From an uncultured Poribacteria bacterium (GTDB taxonomy: Bacteria; Poribacteria; WGA-4E; WGA-3G), in the NCBI GenBank assembly GCA_951812525.1, contig OX638316.1:3714506-3778505 (forward strand): a stretch of 64,000 bases of DNA, in the 5' to 3' direction. The notes beneath the pieces are model-generated. The model was not told the origin of the DNA and ran no database searches. It saw nothing but the letters and a program-made list of their open reading frames with translations. The position numbers and the translations under genes are program-made. Below, piece after piece: positions 25,220-34,173 of this stretch. Position 1 is the first letter of the stretch; the number at the start of each line of letters is the position of its first letter.

Positions 25220-27481
25220 CTAATCAATAGCGATTTCCTCAATTGAATGGACGAACAGGACGTCATTCACGCCTTCGTAAGACAGTAGTGTTTGAGCTAA
25301 TTCATCAGAATTAAGACTTGCCTCTGTTAAGCCTGCGATAACCAAGTCAGCCTGAAAAGATCGTTGAGCCACCTCTTTTTCCAAAACCTCCGGGCTATTA
25401 TATGAAATAGAGGTTACATTTTGCATTGAAATCGGGATCCTACCTTCCTTCATCAGTGTCGAGAGTTCGTCCGCTTCACGTTCAGCGTTTCTTGCGTCGG
25501 AGCAGGCGAAGAGTTGAATATCAGCACGTTTCCATTCTGGATGTCCCACGATGATATAGGCAAGCAGCAACATCAGTGGCGCATTTTTCAAGTTGTCTTC
25601 CGTTACCCACACATGGATTGAGGAACGATAGCCAAATCGATATTCCGTTGATCGTAGGATTAAAACGTTGAACATTAAGCTCGCTGCGAGACGCGCACCT
25701 TGTTCAACCTCTTTGAACTCCTCAGGATTCTCACGTTTAAACTCAAGTAGGACACAGTTGTTTGGTAAGCCAGAAATCCCCGGCATCTGTAGTATTTGCG
25801 CCATAGCGAGTTGAAATGTCGGGCAAATTACGGAATCAACGAAGATACCTGCTTTACTGATCTCTGTACGTTGAATTAACCCGTCAACTTGGTTGTGTGC
25901 TTTACTATTACTGGTGAACGAATAATCAGCATCCAGAAACTGGGTAAAGTGTCCAAACCCGTGCCTGTGACAGATCCAACGGAGCAAATCAAAATGCCCA
26001 AGCCGACGTTCCCCGTATCGTGTTACTGCGACGATTGAAGGTCTCCATCCGCCTTCTGATGAGATAACACGACTTTTTTGTAAGGTGGTTTGCAACCACC
26101 GAGTTAGTTGAAACATCGTTCCTTGGAAGATCGCAGTCAGATCGCGTTGCCCCGTACTGCTGCGGCGAAGTCCGAGATAAGTTATTGCCATGAGAAAGAT
26201 TGAGATGAACGCGTATATTGCGCTTATCTGGATCATCATCAAACCGCACATCAAGGTTCCCAGCAGCGACAGGTACCACCGAGAATGGAACGTAGGACGA
26301 TATGATGGATTACCAGCAAAGTGCTCAAGAAATGAAACAGCACAAAGTGCCCCGTACATTACCATGAAGAACATACTGAGGATCTGAGCGATAAAGTCAA
26401 CGCCTCCCACCCCAACGAACACTATAGCGATTGCGCCTGATACACATGTCGCGTATACCGGTTCTTCACTCTTTCCGAACCCTTTTTCCATGAGGCGGTT
26501 CAGTTTGGGAATCGGCAGCACGTTGTCGCGGGCAAGTGCCTGCAGTGTTCTCGGTGCCACGAGGATTGAGCCGAGGGCGGATGATAGTGCGGCTGCTCCC
26601 AATCCAATATAGATAGCCGGTCCCCATAAGGAAATCTGTGCCATGATAAACTGGTCACCGGCGAGTGCCTCCGGTGTAGCACTCTGACACAATTTAAAGG
26701 CAACAAAAATATATACCACCATACCTGTGAGGGTCGCCGCAATGGTGCCAAGGGGTATGCTCTTCTGAGGGTTTTTCAGATCCCCGGATAGTCCCAAACC
26801 CGCAATCATTCCTGTAAAAGCGGGAAAACAGGTCGCAAAAACTATGCCGAAACTATCACCGTTTTCAATGCGGGCAGTAAGGTTCAAACCATCGGGTTGT
26901 ATGGATTCAGGTCCCTGACCGAGAAAAAAAGTCACTATTGATGCAGCCAAGATTGCACTGATTCCCCATAGTGCCGACACCCCTATGTCTGCGCCTTTAG
27001 TCAACATGAGTGCGATGAGCAATATGGTACACGGGACACTCACCCAACGCGGGTCAAGACTAAATTCATAGGTGTCTAAGATCCACTGATAGATGGGGAC
27101 AAAAGCTTCGGCAAATGCTACCATATAGAAGGCAACCGAGATCGCCTGAGAAAAATACAGAGCGAGTCCAATCGCACCACCAATACTCGTGCCAAAGGAA
27201 CGACTCACAATATAATAGGCACCCCCGCCTGCTACACGGCGGTTGGTTGCAATTTCCGATACTGCTAGCACTGTGGGAATGGTGACCAAATGCCCGAGTA
27301 GGATAATGATGAGGCTACCCCAGAGTCCGACATTCGCTACAGCATAACCGAATCGTAAGAAAAGAATGGCCCCCAAGATCGTTGTAATTGAAGTAAGAAA
27401 CACTGGAGCAGTCCCAAAGCCGTGCCCTTGTTGAGAAGGCACTGTTTTGGATCCGGATTGTTGTCCACCTCTTGAAAACAT
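25220..27481 (-). CDS. Cation-chloride-cotransporter-like APC permease (SLC12 type)
   Basis: About 753 residues. The first 450 form a 12-helix APC-fold carrier with the bacterial SLC12-like start APVFLTSITTILGAILFLRFGYAVANVGLWG and the HLVTIPTVLAVSEIATNRRVAGGGAYYIVSRSFG region lining the substrate site. The last 280 residues form a soluble domain resembling the regulatory C-terminus of this family. Expected role is electroneutral ion or amino-acid transport in osmotic balance. ATG at 27481 is preferred over the TTG two codons upstream. It lies directly upstream of two MscS genes, an osmotic-stress context. Confidence 0.85.
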   Translation of the reverse strand: MFSRGGQQSGSKTVPSQQGHGFGTAPVFLTSITTILGAILFLRFGYAVANVGLWGSLIIILLGHLVTIPTVLAVSEIATNRRVAGGGAYYIVSRSFGTSIGGAIGLALYFSQAISVAFYMVAFAEAFVPIYQWILDTYEFSLDPRWVSVPCTILLIALMLTKGADIGVSALWGISAILAASIVTFFLGQGPESIQPDGLNLTARIENGDSFGIVFATCFPAFTGMIAGLGLSGDLKNPQKSIPLGTIAATLTGMVVYIFVAFKLCQSATPEALAGDQFIMAQISLWGPAIYIGLGAAALSSALGSILVAPRTLQALARDNVLPIPKLNRLMEKGFGKSEEPVYATCVSGAIAIVFVGVGGVDFIAQILSMFFMVMYGALCAVSFLEHFAGNPSYRPTFHSRWYLSLLGTLMCGLMMIQISAIYAFISIFLMAITYLGLRRSSTGQRDLTAIFQGTMFQLTRWLQTTLQKSRVISSEGGWRPSIVAVTRYGERRLGHFDLLRWICHRHGFGHFTQFLDADYSFTSNSKAHNQVDGLIQRTEISKAGIFVDSVICPTFQLAMAQILQMPGISGLPNNCVLLEFKRENPEEFKEVEQGARLAASLMFNVLILRSTEYRFGYRSSIHVWVTEDNLKNAPLMLLLAYIIVGHPEWKRADIQLFACSDARNAEREADELSTLMKEGRIPISMQNVTSISYNSPEVLEKEVAQRSFQADLVIAGLTEASLNSDELAQTLLSYEGVNDVLFVHSIEEIAID

Positions 27482-27512
27482 CGTCAATTTTTCTTTCCTT
27501 TATTTTTGAAGT

Positions 27513-28302
27513 AATTCGCATTATTGATAGATACTTATTGTGCCACTTTTCTGTCAAAGGTTCACTATTATAGGTTACCGAACCACTCAAGCGTAAACCT
27601 AATCGATTCGTTAGGCTAAATGTGATAGCCGGTTCTGCTGAGAACTTAAAGTTTTTAAACCCAATTTGCGGTGTAAATTTCAACACAGTATTGAGTTTTC
27701 GCCACCCGATGGACGAAAATGCCAACCATCGGAATGTTGTCGGATCAAACCTCTTTAGCACAAGACCTTTCTGCGGTTGGATATTCTCAAGGAAGGCACC
27801 AATACCGCTAGATACGCGAAGCGTGCCTCTTTTATAAATCGCAGGACGGATATACCCCCAATTTGTGACGTCAGGGCACTGCCTTTGGTAATGTTACGCT
27901 CTAAATCCGTAAACACCTCAATACCAAATGTGTCGATGCGAAAACCGCCTTGTCCCCGTGCCTTGAGGATTTCAGAATGCACCTCTCCTTCACCAGACGC
28001 ACGCGAACCAAAAACCCTACCCAACCATTAAGCCTACGAAATGGGACAACAGCTGTAAGACTAAGGGTCTGTGAAGCACCATCGCCATTCACACCGATGT
28101 CTACTGTCTTTGCATCTTGCGGTAGGTCTGCAAACTGGCAATACACCGACAATGGAAAAATAATGGAGAAAATCACTGCAATTGCAATTATGCCTAGTTT
28201 GCGGGTTCCTGCATTCTCAGCATGCGGTGACGGTGTCCTATGGTGTATCAGAGCTGAGATGATAAATAATCTATGTGTTGCCCTACCTTGTTTCTGTTTC
28301 AT
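27513..28302 (-). pseudogene. Broken outer-membrane protein gene, paralogue of 36343-37104
   Basis: Three overlapping frames together reproduce the 253-residue protein at 36343-37104. The first frame covers the signal peptide to LTAVVPFRRLNGW (27901-28302), the second FGSRASGEGEVHSEILKARG to GSALTSQIG (about 27800-28020), and the third FDPTTFRWLAFSSIGW to YLSIMRI (27513-27761). At least two frameshifts are needed, and the original stop is lost: the third frame runs into the transporter gene. Sequence similarity to the intact copy is high, so the decay is recent. Confidence 0.88.
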
Positions 28303-28400
28303 GGGCGAATAAACGCGTGCTCAAACAGACAATGTATGATCAAATATGCTACAGAATTGAGGTTGAAACATAAAGTATCACACATAAGAAAAAAATAAAA

Positions 28401-29300
28401 CTACTCACTCGCCTGTTTCTCAATAGATGCCATCACTTTCTGTAGCGAAGTCAGAAGTTCGGATAGAAAATCTTGAGGTGGGACGAGTATTATTTCGATC
28501 CTCCGGTTTTTCGATTTTGCTTCTGGTGTATCGGCGGTATCTATCGGCTGGTAGAAGGCGTACCCTGTTGCTGCCAAACGTTGTGCTTCAACACCAGCAT
28601 GTACCTGCAAGTATTTCACAGCAGCGATTGCGCGTTCGGCGGAGAGGTTCCAGTTTCGGATTTCAGAACCTGCGATCGGTGCGTCATCCGTGTGCCCCTC
28701 AACCCGCACTGCGTAATGTGAATAATGTGTATTCAGCAATATCTCTTCAGAAATCGCGTCTAAAAGTGCCTTCCCCTCTGGGCTCAGCGTAGCCTTTCCT
28801 GTTTCAAAGAGAATCTTCCCTTTTACGTCAAGTTTCAACCGCCCAGCATTATCTAACACAGCTCCTACGGTATCCTTAAATCTCTCTTGAATGGCGGTAA
28901 TTGAACGTTGTGATTGCACTCGGATCCGCTGTAATTCTGATTCAATCCCGGTCAATTTCGCACGGAGGCTCTCTTTTTCACGTTCGAGCGTGCGTTTCTC
29001 CTGTTGAAGTGCATTCCGTTCAGTGGCAATTTTCCGAGTGGCTTCGCTTGCATTTTGCAGTATCTCTTGTGTTTGACTGAGTTCTACACGTGTTGCCTCA
29101 AGTTTGCTTTGGGTTTCTGCTAATGCCTTTTGAAGGTTAAGTCTTTCGTTTTCCGCCGTTTGCAAAGTCTCCTGGGTGGACCCCAATTCAGTCTGAACCT
29201 GTTCAAATTTTCTGGCAGTTGAATAGAGTAGAATACCCAGAACGATAATCGCAAGTATACTAACACAAATGGATGCAATTCCAAGAACGCCCTTTTTCAT
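28401..29300 (-). CDS. OmpA/MotB-domain protein with membrane anchor and coiled coil
   Basis: A 299-residue envelope protein. An uncleaved N-terminal helix (about 5-26) is followed by a long coiled coil (about 30-130, rich in ETQSKLEA-type heptads). A C-terminal OmpA-like peptidoglycan-binding domain (about 155-275) has the motifs VEGHTDDAPI, NWNLSAERAIAAVKYL and NRRIEIILVP. It should tether the inner membrane to peptidoglycan. AAGGGGG precedes the ATG. It lies between the broken barrel gene and ytxH-like gene in the stress-type cluster. Confidence 0.9.
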   Translation of the reverse strand: MKKGVLGIASICVSILAIIVLGILLYSTARKFEQVQTELGSTQETLQTAENERLNLQKALAETQSKLEATRVELSQTQEILQNASEATRKIATERNALQQEKRTLEREKESLRAKLTGIESELQRIRVQSQRSITAIQERFKDTVGAVLDNAGRLKLDVKGKILFETGKATLSPEGKALLDAISEEILLNTHYSHYAVRVEGHTDDAPIAGSEIRNWNLSAERAIAAVKYLQVHAGVEAQRLAATGYAFYQPIDTADTPEAKSKNRRIEIILVPPQDFLSELLTSLQKVMASIEKQASE

Positions 29301-29416
29301 TTTGTAATTCCCCCTTGATAGTTATCCTCAAAGAAGATTATGGAGGCATGAGAAACAGGCATGCCCTCAATACCTCCATACCTAATGATTAGAGTCAAGT
29401 TGCTTAATCTTAACGT

Positions 29417-29686
29417 CTATGTTTCCTCGGTCATTTCGTCTCCACTGTCAGTATCATCACTTTGGCAAGGACGAAGCGTCTGGACCCCTTCCTTAACAGC
29501 ACCAATCGTCTGTTGGGCAAATTCTACGGTCTGATTTTTCACATCAGTAGAGGTTTTGCGAACTTTCTCTCGCGTTTCCGCACCTGAATTAGGGGCATAG
29601 AGCAGACCGATCGCTGCACCTGCTATAAAGCCAGTAAAAAAGGCAAGAATCGTGGCTAAGCCATTGTTTTGTTCATTATTGCTCAT
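29417..29686 (-). CDS. YtxH domain-containing small membrane protein
   Basis: An 89-residue protein with the YtxH signature: one glycine-rich helix (ILAFFTGFIAGAAIGLLYAP, about 13-32) followed by the conserved NSGAETREKVRK and an amphipathic acidic tail. YtxH proteins are general-stress-type membrane proteins of unknown mechanism. An AAGGAGG ribosome site precedes the ATG. Together with the DUF948 gene upstream it resembles the YtxH-DUF948 pairing seen in stress operons of other bacteria. Confidence 0.88.
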   Translation of the reverse strand: MSNNEQNNGLATILAFFTGFIAGAAIGLLYAPNSGAETREKVRKTSTDVKNQTVEFAQQTIGAVKEGVQTLRPCQSDDTDSGDEMTEET

Positions 29687-29731
29687 TTTTTCCTCCTTGT
29701 AAGATTATGGTTAAGTTGTAAGCAATATTGC

Positions 29732-30320
29732 TTAGAAGGCGCGGTAGTTGAGTACAACGATAAAGTTAGTAGAGATGTTTTCATCAGGCACTATTTCAAT
29801 CTGTTCTGTTACCACGAGGTTGATGTTATTCTCAATGTAGTAGATGAACGAGCCCGAGAATGCCTGACTATTCTCTGTATTCCCCACTTCCGGTTTACTC
29901 AACAGAAACAGATGTCGGAGACGAAGGTCAATACGGTTGACCAATTCGTAGGAAATATCGCTTGATAATGACATCGAGAATGCCGTTCCTAAGTTATCAA
30001 AAGGCGTGTTTACTGAAAGCCTCTCGCTGATTTGCCATTTCCATCTTATGGGACGTGCATAACTTGCAGTCACATCGAGATTCGCGATTGATCGCTCAGA
30101 GTCGGTATAGGGTGTGGTGATATCGAATTTGGAACCGAGCGTCACATCCCAGCCATAGAACCGGTCTGCTATGTTCTCACGTTCAAGAATCTCCTTAATT
30201 CGAATAACCCCGATCGCACTGAGACCATCTTCTTGCAGACGCATTATCTGGGACAAGGATGAGCCCTCCGCATAACACAAGCGATGCTCCCAAGAGGGCG
30301 TAAACACATTTCTTCAACAT
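29732..30320 (-). pseudogene. Outer-membrane barrel-like gene with a frameshift after the signal peptide
   Basis: The ATG at 30320, with AAAGGA upstream, begins a clear signal peptide (MLKKCVYALLGASLVLCG to about NASA), but that frame stops near 30198. The rest continues in a frame offset by one, from about RLQEDGLSAIG to the end at 29732. It contains barrel-type strands (YGWDVTLGSKFDITTPY and similar) and ends NYRAF with an aromatic terminus. One indel between about 30198 and 30240 separates signal peptide and body. It may be a real pseudogene or a sequencing error, since the body is otherwise intact. DUF481-like by appearance. Confidence 0.75.
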
Positions 30321-30413
30321 GATGGGTTTCCTTTTTATTTTTAAGTGTTGTGACAGTCAATCAACTACCAGTTGAATAAAATCACGAATATAACTAAACA
30401 CACAGATTTTCGT

Positions 30414-30989
30414 TTACTTATTAGTAGGTACCTCCGATGCTGGGGCCTCTTCTTCTGGCAAGAGAGATTTAGAGGGTATCGGTTGTCTGGAAACAAAACT
30501 TCCCCAACCCGCTTTAAGTCCGTGCCACAAACTTATGGCATTTGTCAGTACCCCCACAAGTTGGTTCCGGAAAAAGGCAATCTGTTCCACTGTCTCCAGA
30601 GAAAAATGACTCACTTTTTGAACCAGTTTATTAAGCTCTTGAGTGCTATGGTTCACGGTAGTAGTTATTTCTTGGATGTTATGAGCAGTCGGTCGAATTT
30701 CAGATTCACTCATACTTTCCCAAGATACCAGTAACGCGCGTAACTTTCCCAACAGTGCCGGTAGTTCCTGGTTTAATGCTTTCGCCGTCGTCCCCACATT
30801 TATCATTAGTTCGCTGAGTTCTTGATTGACCATGCTCTCTATAGAGTGTAATGTATCTCGAATGCTATTAAGTGAATTTCGGAGGCTACCAAATGCGGCA
30901 CACAAATAACCGATGAGTATTGTCAGCGCAATTAATAGCAGACCAAGACTCAATTTCCAAAAACTTGAAGCAAGTAAAGAGTAATCCAT
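30414..30989 (-). CDS. DUF948-like single-helix membrane protein
   Basis: A 191-residue protein with one N-terminal membrane helix (about 12-34) and a long helical part with repeated hydrophobic/polar heptads (LNSIRDTLHSIESMVNQEL, EITTTVNHSTQELNKLV), as in the DUF948/methyl-accepting-like stress proteins that accompany YtxH. The tail is Pro/Glu-rich. GAGGA lies 10 bases upstream of the ATG. It is the first clear gene downstream of the sigma-54 promoter at 31397-31414. Confidence 0.8.
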   Translation of the reverse strand: MDYSLLASSFWKLSLGLLLIALTILIGYLCAAFGSLRNSLNSIRDTLHSIESMVNQELSELMINVGTTAKALNQELPALLGKLRALLVSWESMSESEIRPTAHNIQEITTTVNHSTQELNKLVQKVSHFSLETVEQIAFFRNQLVGVLTNAISLWHGLKAGWGSFVSRQPIPSKSLLPEEEAPASEVPTNK

Positions 30990-31243
30990 AATTTGTTGTC
31001 CTCAATTCTGAATCTATTTCTCGAAAATTTATTTGGCACTTTCAATTATCGCCATTTACTTGTTCCCTTAGTTTTCCGATGGCTTCCCAGAAAAGCAGAC
31101 TATTTACAACCCAACTCCCACAAGGAAGTAGCAACCTTTTCATAAAACGGAACTGACAGGAATCTCTTTAAGAGTCTCAATTTGCGTCTGCTGAAGATCT
31201 CGGAGGAACTCTGTTAACACTGGTATAGGTGTGCTCTTGTATA

Positions 31244-31282
31244 GTTTTAGCGGCGAGGCAGCTCAAGCATCGCCGCTGAAAC
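31244..31282 (-). promoter_or_regulatory. Strong hairpin in the predicted leader of the sigma-54 transcript
   Basis: On the plus strand GTTTTAGCGGCGAGGC and GCATCGCCGCTGAAAC flank the 7-base loop AGCTCAA: a 16-base stem with two imperfect positions. It lies between the sigma-54 promoter and the DUF948 start, in the predicted 5' untranslated RNA. No T-run follows, so it looks like a leader structure rather than a terminator. Confidence 0.5.
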
Positions 31283-31396
31283 CAATATCCCCAAGGAGGA
31301 GGGATTTATCTTTCCATTAATTTACTTTTGGTAAACATGCCGTGTAGAGGTTGCATCCGAATAAAGAACCAAAAGTTTTTAATCTTTTATGAGATG

Positions 31397-31414
31397 TAGC
31401 AAAAAAGGTGCCAA
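31397..31414 (-). promoter_or_regulatory. Sigma-54 (RpoN) -24/-12 promoter
   Basis: The minus strand reads TTGGCACCTTTTTTGCTA, matching the sigma-54 consensus with GG and GC separated by exactly 10 bases. It points to the DUF948, barrel, YtxH and OmpA-like genes. The next gene upstream on the same strand (31845-32939) encodes a sigma-54 activator, making a functional link likely. The distance to the DUF948 start is about 410 bases, leaving a long leader. Confidence 0.8.
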
Positions 31415-31844
31415 TTACTCAAATTCCCTATACGCTATTGGATCTCCTTTCATCTTACATACCATGGATCTTGTAGTATAAAGGTTTCCAACATCATGAT
31501 GATTTTAAACATAGATACTCCACTCTTCTGCTAATCTATGCAAAGACGCAAAAATTTTTGGACACTGCCAATTTTTTTTATTTTTACAAAAGATTTTTGC
31601 TTCGCCGAAGCATTGACATATTCACAAAAAATATGAATACCGAGTGAACCTGTCGGGTTTCGCTGTCGCTCTACCCGATCTACGACTCATAAACTCAACA
31701 TTGATACAATATTAGAGTTTTGGATAGGCTATTTTTTCCGAAAAAGAGGGAAGGAAGATCAGTGCATTTTGAGGGGAATCCATCGGATTTTTGGAGGGAT
31801 TCAAACACGGCGTATCAGGAGATACCTATATTTCGGTTTGATTT

Positions 31845-32939
31845 TTATTTTTCACTATCTTTTTTAAGTATTTCCTTGGCTAAAGCACAATACTTGTCCA
31901 AGGTAGGCACAGATATTTTGAGACTTTTTGCAATATCCTGTTTGGAGTGGTGAGAACTTTCTGCTTGGTATCTCATAAAGGCGGTATAAGCGGTTATCTC
32001 GGACATTGTTCCAGCTTGGACTAATTCCCAGAGTCTATTCTTATCATTTTCGGATGTTATATGCGAGTCACCATTAAATTCTTTTGAAGTTTCTGCTTCG
32101 ACACGGATTGCGTTTGATAATTCTGCCGAGTTTTCATCACGCTCATTTAAGTTTTCTACCACCATTTTCACGTCCTCTTTTTTCAGTTTTTCACCGTCTG
32201 TCAAGATAATTGCGGTTTCTATTACATTTCTGAGTTCGCGAACATTCCCGTACCAATCAACATTTTGGAGGTAGTTAATTGCCTCCGGAGTGATACTGGT
32301 AATTGATTTGCTATACTCTTCGCTGAATTGCGAGACAAAATTCAAAGCCAAAGGCCCTATGTCTGAACGTCGATTGCGGAGGGGCGGAATTTGAATGCGA
32401 AACAGGTTCAACCGATAGTAGAGATCCTCTCTAAATCTTTTTTCATTGACTGCAGTTTTGAGGTTAACGTTTGTCGCGGCTATAATTCGGACATCCACTT
32501 TGAATATTTCTTCCCCACCCACCCGAGAGAATTCTTGTCTTTCCAAGACCCGGAGAAGATTCGCCTGGGCATCAAGGGGCATTTCAGTCACTTCATCCAA
32601 GAACAACGTGCTCCGATTCGCTTGTTCAAATATACCGCGATGTTGCCTAATAGCGGTGGTAAAGGCTCCTTTTTCATGTCCGAAGAGCTCACTTTGAATG
32701 AGTTCTTTAGGAATTGCCCCACAGTTGATTATTTTGAAGGGAGCCCCTCTGCGCGGACTACTCTCATGAATTGCTTGCGCGACGATTTCTTTACCAACTC
32801 CGGTTTCACCTGTGATGAGGACAGTGGCTTTTGTGGGAGCAACTCGCTTAACATGTCGGAAGATTGCTTGCATCTGCGCGGATTCAGAGATGATATTTCT
32901 AGTAATACCGTGTACCTGAGTTGAGGTTTTTTTAGTCAT
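31845..32939 (-). CDS. Sigma-54-dependent transcriptional activator, PspF-like
   Basis: A 364-residue AAA+ enhancer-binding protein with no N-terminal receiver or sensory domain, as in PspF. Walker A is GETGVGKE (about 44-51), the sigma-54-contact loop is GAFTTA (a variant of GAFTGA), Walker B is LFLDEVTEMP, and NVRELRNVIETAIIL is near the domain end. The C-terminus SKQDIAKSLKISVPTLDKYCALA (about 330-352) is a helix-turn-helix but not the classical Fis type. Without a sensor, activity may be controlled by a partner, as PspA controls PspF. The promoter at 31397-31414 is its likely target. Confidence 0.92.
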   Translation of the reverse strand: MTKKTSTQVHGITRNIISESAQMQAIFRHVKRVAPTKATVLITGETGVGKEIVAQAIHESSPRRGAPFKIINCGAIPKELIQSELFGHEKGAFTTAIRQHRGIFEQANRSTLFLDEVTEMPLDAQANLLRVLERQEFSRVGGEEIFKVDVRIIAATNVNLKTAVNEKRFREDLYYRLNLFRIQIPPLRNRRSDIGPLALNFVSQFSEEYSKSITSITPEAINYLQNVDWYGNVRELRNVIETAIILTDGEKLKKEDVKMVVENLNERDENSAELSNAIRVEAETSKEFNGDSHITSENDKNRLWELVQAGTMSEITAYTAFMRYQAESSHHSKQDIAKSLKISVPTLDKYCALAKEILKKDSEK

Positions 32940-33027
32940 CTATTTTCTGTTACCTTCTTGATGAATAATCACTTCAATAAGCATTACTGGTGCGGAAATC
33001 ACTTGTTTGACTGGATCATAGGTGAAG

Positions 33028-34173
33028 TTACAAAGTTTCACGATACGCTATGAGGGCTTGCGAGAAATCGCCTTTTTTACCTAAGAGTTGTGCTTTCTCA
33101 CGTCGGTGTTTCTTGTCTTGAGTATTGACATGACTTTTGGATTCCAGTCGTTGAATCTCGTCGTCTAAACCGTTGCGAAACTCACTCATTTTTAGGCTCG
33201 GCTGTCCGTGTTCAATACAGTCTTGTAGTCTCTCTCGAAGCCATAAGGTCGGTAAAATACTGCGGAGTGTCCCCGCATAAGGTTCACGATCGCTCTGAAT
33301 CGCTGAATAGAACTCTTGAAGTTGGCCAGAAGCTCCCTGCACATTTGCGGAGATTTCCTCATCTCCTCCGCCCATCCTGAAAGTATTCTCACTCGAGAAA
33401 CGCTTCCAGGTCTGTAGATTACTCCAGATATAAGATGCTTCTCCAGTAATCTCTATTTTGTGGTAGGCATCATTTCCCCATTGGCGATTGGAGGTTTGAC
33501 AAAACGTACAAAGAGCCCCTTGTGGGAATCTAACAGCGCAAGTTACATTGGGTGCTCCGTTTCCCGAAGCCATTGCTATTATCTCCTCAGGTAGTATCTC
33601 ATGTTCCGCAAAAAGCCGTCGCGCGATCGCAAAGGCAATTTGAAAATGGGAGTCCCCAAATTTCAATAGATCGTTTAAATACGGAACGCGTCCGGTGCCC
33701 AATAAAAATCGCATGTCTTGAATTCCGCCGAACGCTGAGGCACTGATCATACGTAAGATTTCCTGAACACACCTACCAAATATGAATCGTGTGCCTGTCA
33801 TAACGAGTCTTTTGTATTTTTCAGACAGCGCAGTCAGATGTATGCCCTCTTCCAAAGAATTAAGAGATGGCGGAGACAAAACATTGATACCAGCTGCAAG
33901 CGCGGATTCGATGAGTTGGACGCGCGGCACACTCGCTGTCTCCTCTGAGACGATGATCACACCATCTAATTTCGGGTTCGCAGTGTTAAACATTTCCTCA
34001 GGCTCCGCGAAGAAATCACACTCGAAAAACGACGCAAACGCCTCAACACGGGCACGGTTTTCTGGGACAACACTGGAATCTGCAACGCAGCTCACACGCA
34101 ATTGAACAGGGTATAAACCTCGAAAAATCCACGGCTGTATCTGTTCTCCAGAGTAAACAATACCTATTCTCAT
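33028..34173 (-). CDS. Gfo/Idh/MocA-family oxidoreductase-like protein
   Basis: A 381-residue protein with an N-terminal Rossmann part (MRIGIVYSGEQIQPWIFRGL; the glycine pattern is weak) and the family layout: DGVIIVSEETASVPRVQLIESALAAGINVLSPPS is the segment before the catalytic-region lysine. The C-terminal part has mixed beta strands such as ALCTFCQTSNRQWGNDAYHKIEITGEASYIW. The usual catalytic EKP is replaced by SPP, so it may not be a working dehydrogenase. Overlaps the next gene upstream by ATGA and forms a two-gene unit with it. The last 40 residues (lysine/arginine-rich) are an addition. Confidence 0.72.
   Translation of the reverse strand: MRIGIVYSGEQIQPWIFRGLYPVQLRVSCVADSSVVPENRARVEAFASFFECDFFAEPEEMFNTANPKLDGVIIVSEETASVPRVQLIESALAAGINVLSPPSLNSLEEGIHLTALSEKYKRLVMTGTRFIFGRCVQEILRMISASAFGGIQDMRFLLGTGRVPYLNDLLKFGDSHFQIAFAIARRLFAEHEILPEEIIAMASGNGAPNVTCAVRFPQGALCTFCQTSNRQWGNDAYHKIEITGEASYIWSNLQTWKRFSSENTFRMGGGDEEISANVQGASGQLQEFYSAIQSDREPYAGTLRSILPTLWLRERLQDCIEHGQPSLKMSEFRNGLDDEIQRLESKSHVNTQDKKHRREKAQLLGKKGDFSQALIAYRETL

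Larger units (their letters stand above)
30990..31844. other. 855-base regulatory region with sigma-54 promoter, hairpin and repeat
   Basis: No convincing long gene. Besides the promoter and hairpin listed separately, it contains a GTAGATCGGGT...ACCCGA repeat element on the minus strand (31652-31683) and a GCTTCGCCGAAGC palindrome (31599-31611) with no T-tail in either direction. On the minus strand a 33-codon frame (about 31046-31147, MKRLLLPCGSWVV...) begins inside the stop of a 41-codon open stretch (ATGA). It lacks a ribosome site and could be chance or a decayed gene. Confidence 0.5.

Noticed and set aside
28427-28792. Plus-strand frame that spells a peptide resembling sequencing-adapter-derived artefacts
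   Set aside because: The opposite strand encodes an intact OmpA-like domain (NRRIEIILVP end), so the resemblance is chance and there is no sign of contamination.
31034-31053. Second possible sigma-54 promoter (TTGGCACTTTCAATTATCGC, plus strand)
   Set aside because: No GC pair lies 10 bases after GG, so the -12 element is absent.
31599-31611. GCTTCGCCGAAGC palindrome as a terminator
   Set aside because: The T-rich stretch precedes it on the plus strand and the minus strand reads A's after it, so it lacks the T-tail in both directions.
33028-34173. Firm assignment of the Gfo/Idh-like protein as a functional dehydrogenase
   Set aside because: The catalytic EKP motif is absent and the glycine loop is weak, so only family-level similarity is claimed.
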